Shown in pieces: positions 6,799 through 6,818 of a stretch of DNA of 6,818 nt. Under the pieces are notes generated by a model. It did no database searches, was not told the origin of the DNA, and worked only from the letters and a program-made list of their open reading frames with translations. The position numbers and the translations under genes were made by a program. Each line of letters starts with the position of its first letter. Positions within the stretch are counted from its first letter, which is position 1. The DNA comes from Cyanobacteriota bacterium (GTDB lineage Bacteria; Cyanobacteriota; Cyanobacteriia; Phormidesmidales; Phormidesmidaceae), in contig JAQCHG010000090.1 of NCBI GenBank assembly GCA_027619675.1, forward strand, positions 1 to 6,818. Reading direction: 5' to 3'.

Positions 6799-6818
6799 AT
6801 CTCCCATGCTCCCCAGCT

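Larger units (their letters stand above)
6644..6818. other. Non-coding region downstream of the hybrid kinase
   Basis: No gene start, tRNA or other RNA gene is recognisable in these 175 bases. The stretch holds a HIP1 octamer, a nine-base direct repeat GGAAACGCC (6652-6660 and 6724-6732), a seven-base inverted repeat GGGGCGA/TCGCCCC (6663-6669 and 6716-6722, long 46-base spacer) and a REP-like motif near the end. Several four-base stems occur just after the stop codon but none is followed by a T run, so no factor-independent terminator is called. Confidence 0.5.

Overview
The window looks like a cyanobacterial signalling locus. The main clue is the octamer GCGATCGC (HIP1, the repeat over-represented in many cyanobacterial genomes), which I count eight times in 6.8 kb. 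The second clue is a receiver protein closely resembling the cyanobacterial Rcp1/RcpA family. The DNA is GC-rich, roughly 60% by eye. This would suit a high-GC filamentous or unicellular lineage such as Leptolyngbya/Nodosilinea relatives, but the genus cannot be fixed from this window.

Layout: three genes, all on the + strand, fill almost the whole window. (1) 38-2797 encodes a 919-residue soluble sensor histidine kinase, read as a CBS-like pair, four PAS domains, HisKA and HATPase_c. (2) 2794-3219 encodes a 141-residue stand-alone receiver of the Rcp1 type. It overlaps the kinase by the four bases ATGA, so the two are almost certainly co-translated partners. (3) After a 91-base gap, 3311-6643 encodes a 1110-residue hybrid kinase, read as REC, PAS, GAF, PAS, PAS, HisKA, HATPase_c and REC. 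The last 175 bases are non-coding as far as I can see. They hold a HIP1 site, a short direct repeat and a copy of a REP-like motif (CTTCGACTTCGCTCAG). No RNA gene, CRISPR array, insertion sequence or convincing promoter or factor-independent terminator was found.

How the genes may work together: the first kinase carries the kind of transmitter (H-box SVSHDLRAPLR) typical of cyanobacterial phytochrome kinases such as Cph1, and it is paired with the matching type of receiver. It has no bilin-binding GAF/PHY module; a CBS-like pair and a PAS array sit in its place. The hybrid kinase next door brings two more receivers, making three receivers and two kinases. The window holds no HPt domain and no output domain (DNA-binding, GGDEF, EAL). 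The final target of the pathway must therefore lie elsewhere, or act through protein-protein contact.

Novelty is moderate. Every domain belongs to a known family; the points of interest are the domain combinations, the degenerate CBS motifs, the glutamine repeat, a cysteine pair in the GAF domain and the 3' repeat element.
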